Positions 16,745 to 24,105 are shown, counted from the stretch's first letter. The stretch is 45,107 nucleotides of DNA from Sphingomonas sp. PAMC 26605 (GCF_000241485.1 NZ_JH584241.1:2622146-2667252); one strand, 5' to 3'. Numbers and translations: made by a program. Notes: a model not told the origin generated them from the sequence alone.

Positions 16745-18729
16745 TCCGCCGCCTCGAGCGTCTCTGCCGGCGAGGGGGCGATCGGCGCGAACCGCAGCAG
16801 CGGATGGACCCAACGCGCGGCCGCATCGGCCATCGATGCGCGGACGGTGGCGGCGGCGCCGGTGACGACCTGCAGCACGAGCGTGGTAATCTCGCTCGAC
16901 TTTTGGCGCGACCAGGGCGCGAAGCTGGCCGTCTCGACGAACGGCTCGGCGATCGCGAGGCGGTCTGACTTGGGGAGTAGATCGAGCATCGCCCCTGTCG
17001 GCCGCCAGAATGTCCGAATTCGCTCATCGTCGAGCAGATCGAGATCCGCCGCGACGGCGTCATGGATCGGCAAGCGATAGGTGCTGCCGCCGAGCGAGCG
17101 CTGAAGCGCCATCCCGGTCACGACGGCCGCGGCCATCCGCTTGAGGTGCGAGGCTGAAGCCCGATAGTCGAGATAGGCTTCGGCGAGATCCTCGCATGTG
17201 AGGAACGACTGCTGTTGGAGCTCGTGCAGCGCAAGGGCGAAGCGTCGGCTGGCTTCGGTCGCGCCGATATGATCGCGTGCGGAATCCGGGCCGCGCTCTG
17301 CAGAAGTAAGCCCGCGCACGCCCACCAGATGAGCCATGTCGCCTTTGACCAGGATCCGAAGCTGGGCCCAGACGAGATAGTCCGTCGCGGCATCCCCGCC
17401 CGGCGCGGACGCCTCAGCATTCTCGATCAGGGCGCCGCGCAGGATGGTGGTCCGGATCGAGCGGAAGATCTCAATCCCTTCCTGTGTGAGGCCGGATTCC
17501 TGCTTGATCTCGGCGTCGGCCAGCGGCTTCGCGCCGTAAGCCACCATTCCGCCGATCGCCGCGCCGGGCGCACTCAATGACGCGCTGCGCGGCGGGAACG
17601 TCGCGGCCGATGTCCCGGGCCGATCCTTCTTACTGCCGTATTTCGCCTTGGAGGTCTCCCACCAGTACGAGACATCGGGCTCGCCGCCCTCGGCTATCCG
17701 AATGAAGGCGACGATATCGCCATCGGGAAGCTCGAGGCGATCAGGATTGCCGAGCATGTCGCGGCTGAGCACCTTGGCGGACACGCCCAAGAACAGGTCT
17801 GGACCGCCGTGCGAGGCTTGCGGCGGCTGTGCGACAAAGCGGAGATCGGGCCGGCCGGTGCGCTGGCGCGTGCTTTCCTGTACGCCGGCAAGCTTGTCGA
17901 ACGCGAGTTGGCGCAGCAGATCCTCGTGCTTAATCCGTGCGCGCTCGTCAGCGCCATCTGAGAACAGGTCGAGCTCCAGCGCACCGCCGGCAGCGGTATA
18001 CGCGTCGGCGCCGACGAAGCGCAGCAGTCGGGTGGTCTCCACATCACTGACGCGCAGGTAAGCGCGGATCTTCGCAGGCGCCTTGTCCCAGTCGTGCAGC
18101 TTGTGGAGATGCTCGAACGCATCGATCTGCAGCGCATGGTCTTCGGTCGCGGCATAGGCTTTGGCCTGCTCCTCGGTGATCGCGCCAGCCTCGAGCGCGT
18201 TGAACACCGGCTTGGCGAGATTGCCGAGGCGGATCCATTTGCGGATCGTGATGACCTCCTGGCCGCAGATCGCGGCGATCTTCTCTGGGCTGTCGCCGCG
18301 GCGATGCGACTTCGCGACGCCCTGGAAGATCTCGTACGATCGGAGCTCGCGCCGCAGGATATTCTCGGCCGCGCTCTCGGCCTGCAGGTCGGCATCGCTC
18401 GCCTCGCGGATGACGACGTCGATCGGCCAGTCGCCCGGCAGGTCCCCGCGGCCGATCAGCGCTTTGATCGCGCGGTAGCGGCGGCCGCCGGCGTGCACGC
18501 CCCATTTGTTCTTGCGGCCCTTCATTGGATGGACGCGCAGCGCGTGGATTAGGCCGAAGGCGAGGATGGACTTTTCCATCGCGTCGTTCGGACTTGTGTC
18601 CTCAGCGTTGGTGCGAACGTTGAACGGCGACAGCTCGAGCTGACCGATGGTCATCGTGCGTCGATCGGCGAGCAATCCCCCTTTCTGGGGATTGACAAAA
18701 TCTTGGGTGAGTTCGGCGATGCTGGTCAT
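16741..18729 (-). CDS. Large ParB/Spo0J-like DNA-binding protein
   Basis: 662 residues. A ParB nuclease-like N-domain spans about residues 25-125, with the GGRRYRA loop (81-87) and AENILRREL (121-129) that correspond to the CTP-binding motifs of ParB. An HTH follows at about 143-170 (PEKIAAICGQEVITIRKWI). The remaining 490 residues are far longer than a chromosomal ParB tail and are not recognised. No ParA partner is in the window. The gene starts in an ATGA overlap and ends in another with the YkgJ-like gene. It could act in phage DNA segregation, replication control or transcription; plasmid-like maintenance of the phage is one possibility but unproven. Confidence 0.82.
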   Translation of the reverse strand: MTSIAELTQDFVNPQKGGLLADRRTMTIGQLELSPFNVRTNAEDTSPNDAMEKSILAFGLIHALRVHPMKGRKNKWGVHAGGRRYRAIKALIGRGDLPGDWPIDVVIREASDADLQAESAAENILRRELRSYEIFQGVAKSHRRGDSPEKIAAICGQEVITIRKWIRLGNLAKPVFNALEAGAITEEQAKAYAATEDHALQIDAFEHLHKLHDWDKAPAKIRAYLRVSDVETTRLLRFVGADAYTAAGGALELDLFSDGADERARIKHEDLLRQLAFDKLAGVQESTRQRTGRPDLRFVAQPPQASHGGPDLFLGVSAKVLSRDMLGNPDRLELPDGDIVAFIRIAEGGEPDVSYWWETSKAKYGSKKDRPGTSAATFPPRSASLSAPGAAIGGMVAYGAKPLADAEIKQESGLTQEGIEIFRSIRTTILRGALIENAEASAPGGDAATDYLVWAQLRILVKGDMAHLVGVRGLTSAERGPDSARDHIGATEASRRFALALHELQQQSFLTCEDLAEAYLDYRASASHLKRMAAAVVTGMALQRSLGGSTYRLPIHDAVAADLDLLDDERIRTFWRPTGAMLDLLPKSDRLAIAEPFVETASFAPWSRQKSSEITTLVLQVVTGAAATVRASMADAAARWVHPLLRFAPIAPSPAETLEAAE

Positions 18730-18998
18730 GAGCTTGCTCCGGCGATAGGCCGCGAGCGCGTCTCGACTGTGCGGCTGAAGGGTGCGCTCACGTCGACGGT
18801 TGCAGCCGTCGGCGCGTCGGGATCAGAAACGGGGAGGGGGACCGCATCCGGCCGGTCCCCCGAACCGAGCGGGAGTGCCAGCTGCCAGCCCTGGGCCGGA
18901 TAGCGGCGATCGAGACGCGCGCAGGCGCCGCAGCAGCAGCGCCCAGCCGCGACGTCGGCAATGTCGATTACCACCAGCTGGGCGCGCCGCGCGTTCAT
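18726..18998 (-). CDS. Small hypothetical early phage protein with Cys cluster
   Basis: 90 residues, not recognised. The start at 18998 overlaps the upstream stop as ATGA and its own stop overlaps the ParB start in the same way, which supports the reading frame. A CCCGAC cluster near residues 25-30 may bind metal; the C-terminal half is proline-rich and probably disordered. It belongs to the leftward early operon; no function can be assigned. Confidence 0.6.
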   Translation of the reverse strand: MNARRAQLVVIDIADVAAGRCCCGACARLDRRYPAQGWQLALPLGSGDRPDAVPLPVSDPDAPTAATVDVSAPFSRTVETRSRPIAGASS

Positions 18999-19258
18999 GC
19001 CTGTTGCTCGATCGCGAGCTTCATAAGCCGCAGGCTGGCCGTCTTGGTCCAGTTCTCGAGCAATCCCTTGTCGGGGCTGAAGGTGCAGGTGGAAACGACG
19101 CCGGCGCAGGACAGGCGGCTGCCATCCCACCGCGTGCGGTGCGCGGCGCCGTGATTGGCAACCAGGCCATCAATGATCGTCGCCGGTGCGACCCGAGCCC
19201 GCGTCAGCTTGCCGACATAGTCGAAAGCCGCCTGCAGCTTGGGATTATCGGCGCTCAC
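18995..19258 (-). CDS. Small hypothetical early phage protein
   Basis: 87 residues, not recognised. It begins with a helical segment (NPKLQAAFDYVGKLTRARV) and continues with a mixed region containing two cysteines. Four-base ATGA overlaps at both ends tie it to its neighbours in the early operon. No membrane segment or catalytic motif is visible. Confidence 0.65.
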   Translation of the reverse strand: MSADNPKLQAAFDYVGKLTRARVAPATIIDGLVANHGAAHRTRWDGSRLSCAGVVSTCTFSPDKGLLENWTKTASLRLMKLAIEQQA

Positions 19259-19665
19259 TTCGGCATTCCGAGCAAGCGGATCGCGCCTCGGAGTTCCAGC
19301 GTCAGCGCCGAATTCCAGAATAGGTTTCCCCAGTCGATCGGCTGCACGATTCGGGGATCGTGTCGGTACTCGACGATAAAGGGGCGGCTCGATTGATCAC
19401 GGACGAAGTGATGGCCCGCGACTAGATCTCCCAGGGTCGTGCCCTGACCGGGCTTCGTGAACCGGTCGATCGCAAAGATGATCTCTTTCGGACGATTGAG
19501 CGCCCACTCCGTCAGCATGAAGGCGTATGCCTGATCGATCGGAACGGCCAAGGCGACAACGGTCAGATTGTCGTCGTCCCCCAGGACAAGGCCATGAGGG
19601 ATCGATACCCCAGCTTCGTCGATCGTGGACAACAGCCAGTCATGGAAGGTCTCGGTCAGACGCAT
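19255..19665 (-). CDS. Hypothetical early phage protein
   Basis: 136 residues, not recognised. It looks like a soluble, well-folded alpha/beta protein (LGDDDNLTVVALAVPIDQA, then EIIFAIDRFTKPGQG), with no membrane or zinc motifs. The start overlaps the stop of the DUF2312 gene as TGATG and its stop overlaps the next start as ATGA. Strings such as EIIFAIDR resemble small phage proteins that act on substrate pools, but no named family is evident. Confidence 0.65.
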   Translation of the reverse strand: MRLTETFHDWLLSTIDEAGVSIPHGLVLGDDDNLTVVALAVPIDQAYAFMLTEWALNRPKEIIFAIDRFTKPGQGTTLGDLVAGHHFVRDQSSRPFIVEYRHDPRIVQPIDWGNLFWNSALTLELRGAIRLLGMPK

Positions 19666-19904
19666 CAGTCGAGCCCCAGCGCTTGCTTGTAGGTCTCGAG
19701 CAGCGCCTCGGCCTCTTCGCGCTGGTGCTTTTCCATCTTGCGCAGGCGCACGATCGCGCGGGTCGTTTTGACGTCGAAGCCGGTCGATTTGGCCTCGCCG
19801 TAGACATCCTTGATGTCGTCAGCGATGCCCTTCTTTTCCTCCTCGAGACGCTCGATCCGGTCGATGAGCAGACGCAGCTGGTCGGCGGCGATGATGTCGC
19901 TCAT
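19665..19904 (-). CDS. DUF2312 / GapR-like DNA-binding protein
   Basis: 79 residues matching the DUF2312 (UPF0335) family: [21 protein letters not shown] followed by [29 protein letters not shown]. GapR of Caulobacter, a member of this family, encloses overtwisted DNA ahead of replication and transcription forks. A phage copy in the early operon could help phage DNA replication or reshape host chromosome structure. Almost the whole protein is helical coiled-coil. It is coupled to both neighbours by start/stop overlaps. The family is sure; the phage role is inference. Confidence 0.85.
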   Translation of the reverse strand: MSDIIAADQLRLLIDRIERLEEEKKGIADDIKDVYGEAKSTGFDVKTTRAIVRLRKMEKHQREEAEALLETYKQALGLD

Positions 19905-20245
19905 GCCGCCGCTGCCTCTTTCAGGCTTTCGAATCTTGGGTCCTCAAAAGCAGCGCGTTCCACGCCGCCCAGCTCGCGCCAGAGATCGCGCACGGCGCGC
20001 GAACCCCAGCAGTGATACGGCGCATAATTGTGAAGGAAGCGCATCAAGTCCGGCAGGCGCTCGAACGACACCTCGTCCGCACCGGTCGCGGCATTAAGCA
20101 GATCGTTAGCGAAGGCCGCGCTGAGAAAATTGCCGCTCCGCCTACCGAACAGGATATGCTCGCGGACACCGGTCCACAGATGATCCGGTACGAGCGCACG
20201 ACCTGCGGCGATTTGCTCGTCTACAGACGCGATAGTGACGCTCAC
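19901..20245 (-). CDS. Hypothetical early phage protein
   Basis: 114 residues from a GTG start that overlaps the upstream stop as GTGA. A helical protein with [18 protein letters not shown] near the start and tryptophans in the second half ([16 protein letters not shown]). No family recognised. Its stop overlaps the DUF2312 start. The open frame goes further upstream but would overlap the neighbouring gene entirely and is arginine-rich, so the GTG start is preferred. Confidence 0.65.
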   Translation of the reverse strand: MSVTIASVDEQIAAGRALVPDHLWTGVREHILFGRRSGNFLSAAFANDLLNAATGADEVSFERLPDLMRFLHNYAPYHCWGSRAVRDLWRELGGVERAAFEDPRFESLKEAAAA

Positions 20246-20451
20246 TGGCCAACCAGCGCGCGAAGCGCCGCTCCCAGATTGCCGGTTGCAGCGACAATTA
20301 CGGCACCGATCGCCATGCCGGCGGCGAACTGCGCGGCCGCGCGGCGCGCCAGGCGCTCGAGCAGCGCGCGACGCGGGTTGCAGCAGGCGTGCGGGCAATC
20401 GAGCGGGTGCACGATGTCGGGGCGAATGTGGACGGATTGGGCAGGCTTCAT
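20242..20451 (-). CDS. Small membrane-anchored early phage protein
   Basis: 69 residues: a short soluble N-terminus with a CPHACC cysteine group and one hydrophobic helix near the C-terminus (FAAGMAIGAVIVAATGNLG). The start at 20451 overlaps the preceding stop as ATGA and the stop overlaps the next GTG. Together with the adjacent two-helix protein it forms a small membrane pair inside the early operon. Function unknown. Confidence 0.6.
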   Translation of the reverse strand: MKPAQSVHIRPDIVHPLDCPHACCNPRRALLERLARRAAAQFAAGMAIGAVIVAATGNLGAALRALVGQ

Positions 20452-20651
20452 CGTTGCGTCTCCCGCTGGATGATGGCGAACGCGGTGGCGGCGACGAACA
20501 GGGCGACCCACAGGGCTGCCATCGCCAGGGAAGGGCGGGTAAGCAGGCGTAAGCTGACGCAGACGCCGATCAGGACGATCGCGATCTCGATGCCGACGAG
20601 CGCGCGCGCGACACGCCGATCGCGGCGGTTGGACGGACGATCGCCGCTCAC
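20448..20651 (-). CDS. Small two-helix membrane protein
   Basis: 67 residues with a basic N-terminus and two hydrophobic helices (ALVGIEIAIVLIGVCVSL and LAMAALWVALFVAATAFAI). The overlaps at both ends keep it in the early operon. The size and layout could suit a holin or a superinfection-exclusion protein, but its early-operon position argues against a lysis role. No family recognised. Confidence 0.6.
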   Translation of the reverse strand: MSGDRPSNRRDRRVARALVGIEIAIVLIGVCVSLRLLTRPSLAMAALWVALFVAATAFAIIQRETQR

Positions 20652-21043
20652 GCGTGCTGCCCCACTGGAGCATCGCCACAGGCCGAGCAGAGATCCTCAG
20701 CGACCCACGTGCATCCGTCGCCCATTTCGCTCATGCAGGGGGCGTGATCACTGCAGGCGCAGATTCGGCATAGCCGCGGCGGGGTTGCCTCGATCCCCTG
20801 CGCGATTGCCTCGAGCAGTGAAAGGACGTGGATGTCGAAGCGGAAGCCGCGTGTCCGCAAGGCGATGATCGTCCGAAAGCTCGCTGGCGTTGCATCCGCT
20901 TCGATCAGTTCGAGCCATTCGCCGCGGAGGTGCTCAGGCGAAGGCGGATCCGTCGGGAGCCGTGCAGCGACGTCAGCGACGGACAGACCGGCCGCCTGCC
21001 GACACCGCTTAAGGTACGCGCCTGGCGTAATCACCGCGGTCAT
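20648..21043 (-). CDS. HTH plus zinc-finger-like early phage protein
   Basis: 131 residues. The N-terminal part (YLKRCRQAAGLSVADVAARL) resembles an XRE-type HTH. The C-terminal third is rich in cysteines (CRICACSDHAPC ... CTWVAEDLCSAC) and should bind zinc. Such fusions occur in alphaproteobacterial prophages without known function. Start 21043 overlaps the upstream stop as ATGA; the longer open frame to 21298 would swallow the neighbouring gene. It may bind DNA or RNA. Confidence 0.65.
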   Translation of the reverse strand: MTAVITPGAYLKRCRQAAGLSVADVAARLPTDPPSPEHLRGEWLELIEADATPASFRTIIALRTRGFRFDIHVLSLLEAIAQGIEATPPRLCRICACSDHAPCMSEMGDGCTWVAEDLCSACGDAPVGQHA

Positions 21044-21282
21044 GCCCCGGCCCCGGCCTGGCAGGGCGCGGCCTGCTCGGCGATTGCGACCAGATCGATG
21101 ACCGGGTCGATCGACGCCAGTGAAACCGCGAGGCGCATCTTCGCGTGGATCATGCAATCGCGCGCGGCGTCGATCTGGCACGCCGCCCGGATCGAGGACG
21201 TGCCCGCGCGGAGCGCGCGCAGGCGATCGTCGATCGCGTCGAACTCGGTCATGATCGTGATGAGGGCGGCGCGGTTGCTCAT
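21040..21282 (-). CDS. Small helical early phage protein
   Basis: 80 residues, nearly all alpha-helical (ALITIMTEFDAIDDRLRALRAG ... MIHAKMRLAVSLA), no motif recognised. The ATG at 21282 has a GGAAA-like ribosome site about five bases upstream and no direct overlap with the gene before it, since 112 bases separate them. Its stop overlaps the next gene as ATGA. Confidence 0.6.
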   Translation of the reverse strand: MSNRAALITIMTEFDAIDDRLRALRAGTSSIRAACQIDAARDCMIHAKMRLAVSLASIDPVIDLVAIAEQAAPCQAGAGA

Positions 21283-21394
21283 GCGGGTTTCCAGGCAACA
21301 GGTTTTCCGTCCCGCGACGGCAGTCGTCAGCGGGTTGGGGATCGGGCGATGGTGGTGGGGGCGGCCCGGCGTCAGCCGGATCGGTCGATCAGGA
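21283..21394. other. Short break in the coupled early operon
   Basis: A 112-base interval with no convincing gene, the only real break in the overlap chain. On the minus strand an eight-codon frame (MILIDRSG, 21398 down to 21372) begins in an ATGA overlap with the preceding stop, which could be a leader peptide or chance. A short stem, CCGTC/GACGG, lies near its left end. Confidence 0.3.
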
Positions 21395-21847
21395 TCATGG
21401 CGATTCCCCCTGCAGCAACGGTAAGGTCGATGTCAGCGAAGCGATGCCTTCCTCGACCTCACGAAGCGCGCACACGCGGTCGGTGTCAGTTGCGCCCGGC
21501 ATCGAGGCGCGGACGAGTGCTTCCTCGGCCTGGCTGACCTCGCGTATGACGTCGCAGGTGCGGCGGCCGAGCTCGATCTGATCGGCGAACACGTCGGCGC
21601 GCGATTGCTCGAGCAGCAGCGAATAGGTCTCGTGCATCGGCGCGCCGCCACCGCCGGCCGCCTGAAATGCGACGTCGAGCTTGACCGCGGCGTTGATCGT
21701 GGGCTGCTGACCCGTGTCGGGATCGCCCCAATTGCGCACGGTCTTTTCAGCCTGGCCGACAACACGGGCCATCTCGGCCCAGCCGATCAGGCCGGCGATG
21801 CGCGCCAGTGCGTTGTCGAACGTGAGGGGCGCGCGGACCTTGGTCAT
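21395..21847 (-). CDS. CII-position phage regulator (HTH-like)
   Basis: 150 residues. The N-terminal 55 (LARIAGLIGWAEMARVVGQAEKTVRNWGDPDT) look like a helix-turn-helix similar to proteins found after Cro in alphaproteobacterial prophages, the position taken by CII in lambda. The rest is helical and probably mediates multimer formation. Start 21847 overlaps the upstream stop as ATGA. By position it may activate the lysogenic promoter, but no experimental family link is known to me. Confidence 0.6.
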   Translation of the reverse strand: MTKVRAPLTFDNALARIAGLIGWAEMARVVGQAEKTVRNWGDPDTGQQPTINAAVKLDVAFQAAGGGGAPMHETYSLLLEQSRADVFADQIELGRRTCDVIREVSQAEEALVRASMPGATDTDRVCALREVEEGIASLTSTLPLLQGESP

Positions 21848-22131
21848 CGCGCAGCGCCAACAAGAAGGGACGCCGGCAGCGGGCAGGGGAGCCCCCGCCG
21901 CCGGCGCTCGCCGCCCGGATGGCGGCCGAGGGAAAAGGGATGGCTGCACACCTGCGAAAACGGGACGCCGATCGCAAAAGACGACCGACGCCCCGCGCTG
22001 GTACGCAGTACAGGCAGACGAAGCGCACTCGTGACGGTGGTGAATGCCAAAACCCCCGAGATCGGGTCCACGTCACAGGTGATCCGGCCGGTCTGCTGGC
22101 GGCCGAAAGGGGGGAGGGATGTTGCGGTCAT
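21844..22131 (-). CDS. Questionable small protein between Cro and the CII-position gene
   Basis: 95 residues. Both ends overlap neighbours by exactly four bases (ATGA), which argues for translation. The sequence is unusual, though: short hydrophobic patches, then a basic RHPGGERRRRG and a proline-rich end, with no family resemblance. It may be a young or fast-changing gene, or a translated spacer that keeps ribosomes running to the next gene. Confidence 0.45.
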   Translation of the reverse strand: MTATSLPPFGRQQTGRITCDVDPISGVLAFTTVTSALRLPVLRTSAGRRSSFAIGVPFSQVCSHPFSLGRHPGGERRRRGLPCPLPASLLVGAAR

Positions 22132-22421
22132 CGCGCTGGCGCCAGATCGTCGAGGGGGCCTGTATTGCGCGCGGTGTGATCGAGACGGTGGGGGGGCTGG
22201 TCGGATTCGTCGGGATAGATGTCGGGGGCGAGAAGGTGGCGGGAGACGCCCGTTGCAGCTTCAGCCTTCAGAACGAATCGATGCGAGAGAGGCGACCTCT
22301 TTTTGAGCAACTGGTTAATGTTGCCCGGTGTGCAGCCGACGATCCGTGCAAATTCCGACTCGCTCTCCGTCTTTGAGACGGCGAGTTCGAAGGCTTCGAA
22401 GGGGGTCAGCGCTACGTCCAT
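22128..22421 (-). CDS. Cro-like phage regulator
   Basis: 97 residues with a helix-turn-helix in the first 50 (FARIVGCTPGNINQLLKKRSPLS), of the YdaS/Cro type. The C-terminus is disordered and acidic. It heads the leftward early operon and diverges from the CI-like gene. The TATAAG box ends only eight bases before its ATG, so the mRNA probably has almost no leader. As with lambda Cro, it should bind the operators between the two genes and turn off the repressor. Confidence 0.75.
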   Translation of the reverse strand: MDVALTPFEAFELAVSKTESESEFARIVGCTPGNINQLLKKRSPLSHRFVLKAEAATGVSRHLLAPDIYPDESDQPPHRLDHTARNTGPLDDLAPAR

Positions 22422-22505
22422 GGCAAGGACTTATAGCCAGCTATCAGCTAAGCGCAATAGCAAACAATTATTAGAGCCCTATCAAGCGCGGGTTAGACGT
22501 TCTTC
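22422..22505. promoter_or_regulatory. Lysogeny switch region (CI/Cro operators and promoters)
   Basis: 84 AT-rich bases between the divergent regulators. For Cro (leftward), -10 TATAAG is the complement of 22430-22435 and -35 TTGCGC the complement of 22452-22457, with 16 bases between. A dyad ATAGC-CA-GCTAT (22433-22444) covers this -10, a fitting operator. Further ATAGC and GCTAAG strings (22447-22461) may be other half-sites. A clear rightward promoter for the repressor was not found. Confidence 0.55.
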
Positions 22506-23012
22506 GTGATCGGGATCAATCTTGAGCGGCTCGAGCTGGCAATGAACGACTGGGGAAAGGACCAGTCAGCGCTCGCTCGCGTGGTTGGCTGCACCCCGGG
22601 TGCTATCAATCAGATCTTCGGTGGCAACGTACAGCGCTCAAAGTTTCTTCCAGACATCGCTGATGCGCTGGGCGTGTCGTTGCGGTGGCTTCGAGGAGAA
22701 GACGTCCCGCGTGAGCCCAGCGCACCAATCCAGCCGCGAACCCCCTTGCCAGTTCAGTTCGTGACGTTGCAGGTGGCTCTTCCTAGTGAAGATGCGCTGG
22801 CGCGGATGTTTGAGGGCTTACTCCTCTCTGCAGGACAGGCGAAGCCCGTGGACGGGCTTGCTCGAACGCTCGCCAAGCGATTGCCAGTTGGCCTGTCGCA
22901 ATTGCGAGATCTTCTTCCCGCTGGACCGATGGATGAAGCACCTGCGCTCCCTGCAGGGCGTCGACCTCGCGGCAGAGCTCGTCCCGCACCGCTGCAATCA
23001 CAGCGCAACTGA
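22506..23012 (+). CDS. CI-like XRE repressor without peptidase domain
   Basis: 168 residues from a GTG start (an ATG at codon 13 is an alternative). The N-terminal HTH (LARVVGCTPGAINQIFGGN) is nearly the same in its recognition helix as the Cro-like protein (VGCTPGNINQLL), so both should read the same operators. The rest lacks the S24 serine/lysine protease region of lambda CI, so RecA-driven self-cleavage is not expected. A conserved-looking LAKRLPVGLSQLRDLLP lies near residue 125; the last 30 residues are low in complexity and overlap a leftward frame. It likely keeps lysogeny. Confidence 0.75.
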   Translation: MIGINLERLELAMNDWGKDQSALARVVGCTPGAINQIFGGNVQRSKFLPDIADALGVSLRWLRGEDVPREPSAPIQPRTPLPVQFVTLQVALPSEDALARMFEGLLLSAGQAKPVDGLARTLAKRLPVGLSQLRDLLPAGPMDEAPALPAGRRPRGRARPAPLQSQRN

Positions 23013-23073
23013 TCTCGCAGCGTGCGCACCCTTCATCACAACCAGGCGTCGATCGAAATACGGCTACGTTCAT
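22783..23073 (-). CDS. Possible small Cys-rich protein antisense to the repressor 3' end
   Basis: 96-residue frame on the opposite strand. Support comes from a strong ribosome site, AAAGGGGGAACTCG, directly before its ATG, and from a plausible metal-binding N-terminus (CDEGCARCEISC). Against it, 230 bases overlap the repressor gene, whose codons are also protein-like until about 22,920. It may be real, or the overlap may be chance. Confidence 0.35.
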   Translation of the reverse strand: MNVAVFRSTPGCDEGCARCEISCAVIAAVRDELCREVDALQGAQVLHPSVQREEDLAIATGQLAIAWRAFEQARPRASPVLQRGVSPQTSAPAHLH

Positions 23074-23188
23074 CGAGTTCCCCCTTTTGCGAGGGCGTTG
23101 TCTTTGGACAGATTTTCCGAGCAAGTGATGAAGGTGAACCAACGATTATGTATACCGCGATATCGCTTCAGGTTTGGAGTGGCAGCCT

Positions 23189-23584
23189 ATGACAGCCGCC
23201 GCGATCACATCCATGATGGCCTTCAACTTGGTGTGTTCGGGGACAACCACGACGGAATATGTCGCTCGCAGCAGCAGCGAACCCTACTCCGCAATATACC
23301 GCGTCGATCTCGATCGCAGCGAATTTTGCGAGGGTGTATGTGAGGCACCGAGGAAAATATACCGCGTGGAGCCGACCGAGCTCCTTTTAGAATTAAGCGA
23401 CAATCCTGACGGGATGGTTCGTAGCTCGTTTCTAAATCAAGTCGATCGAAGGACAGGTGAGCAGCGGATTGATCAAACCAATCAAGAAAGTGACGATCAC
23501 GACGTGATGTGGATCGTGCGATCACGCGGGCATTGCGAAAAAGCGCCGTTCACTGGCTTCCCCAAATTCGATACGAAATTTTGA
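23189..23584 (+). CDS. Hypothetical exported or surface-exposed prophage protein
   Basis: 131 residues; start ATG 23189 with GGAG nine bases upstream. The N-terminus (MTAAAITSMMAFNLVCSGT) is moderately hydrophobic and might be a weak signal peptide. The body has YRVDLDRSEFCEG and two later cysteines that could form disulfides. Proteins of this build occur in sphingomonad prophages and mobile regions without known function. It lies just right of the repressor on the opposite strand to the early operon, where lysogenic cargo genes often sit. Confidence 0.6.
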   Translation: MTAAAITSMMAFNLVCSGTTTTEYVARSSSEPYSAIYRVDLDRSEFCEGVCEAPRKIYRVEPTELLLELSDNPDGMVRSSFLNQVDRRTGEQRIDQTNQESDDHDVMWIVRSRGHCEKAPFTGFPKFDTKF

Positions 23585-23587
23585 GCT

Positions 23588-23950
23588 ATGACGAGCGATG
23601 CCATCTTCGGCGCAGTCGTGGCCATCGAAACGGCGTGGCTGGGTGCCCTGACTGCTCTCGCCCTCAACCGCCGCAGGCGGTCTCTAGCCCCGATTATCGT
23701 CAGCTTGGCGGTTTTCATATTTGCGTACTTCGCGATGCTGATTTGGAATCAAGCGGTTCAGAGCACTGCTATCGCCGTGGCCAGGACCGCGATCCGAGCG
23801 ACACCGCCCGACACGACGCGCGCTGTCGATGCTCTCTATTTTGGCTGGGAACTCATCACCGCCGCGATCGTGGGTTCCATCTATTGCAGCCTGCTGCCGA
23901 AGGTCGCGGACTACGTTAATCCAGATCGGGATGCAGGCGACCTGGATTAG
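23588..23950 (+). CDS. Hypothetical three-helix membrane protein
   Basis: 120 residues with three hydrophobic stretches (about residues 6-26, 36-53 and 84-104) separated by a basic loop RRRRS. It starts three bases after the previous stop and forms a pair with it. Such pairs between repressor and late genes are often cargo expressed in the lysogen, possibly for superinfection exclusion; this is inference. No family recognised. Confidence 0.6.
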   Translation: MTSDAIFGAVVAIETAWLGALTALALNRRRRSLAPIIVSLAVFIFAYFAMLIWNQAVQSTAIAVARTAIRATPPDTTRAVDALYFGWELITAAIVGSIYCSLLPKVADYVNPDRDAGDLD

Positions 23951-24105
23951 AGCGAACACCTTCACGACCAACATTAGGTCTTCCCATAAGGGCGTGCGCA
24001 CTCTCATATCGATCACCATGCCCAGTTCTGTGCCATCGGATCTATGGCGTATGTGAAGCATTCCCGCTATGTTCTTCGGGCAGGGGTGCGGACGCTAGCT
24101 TACCG

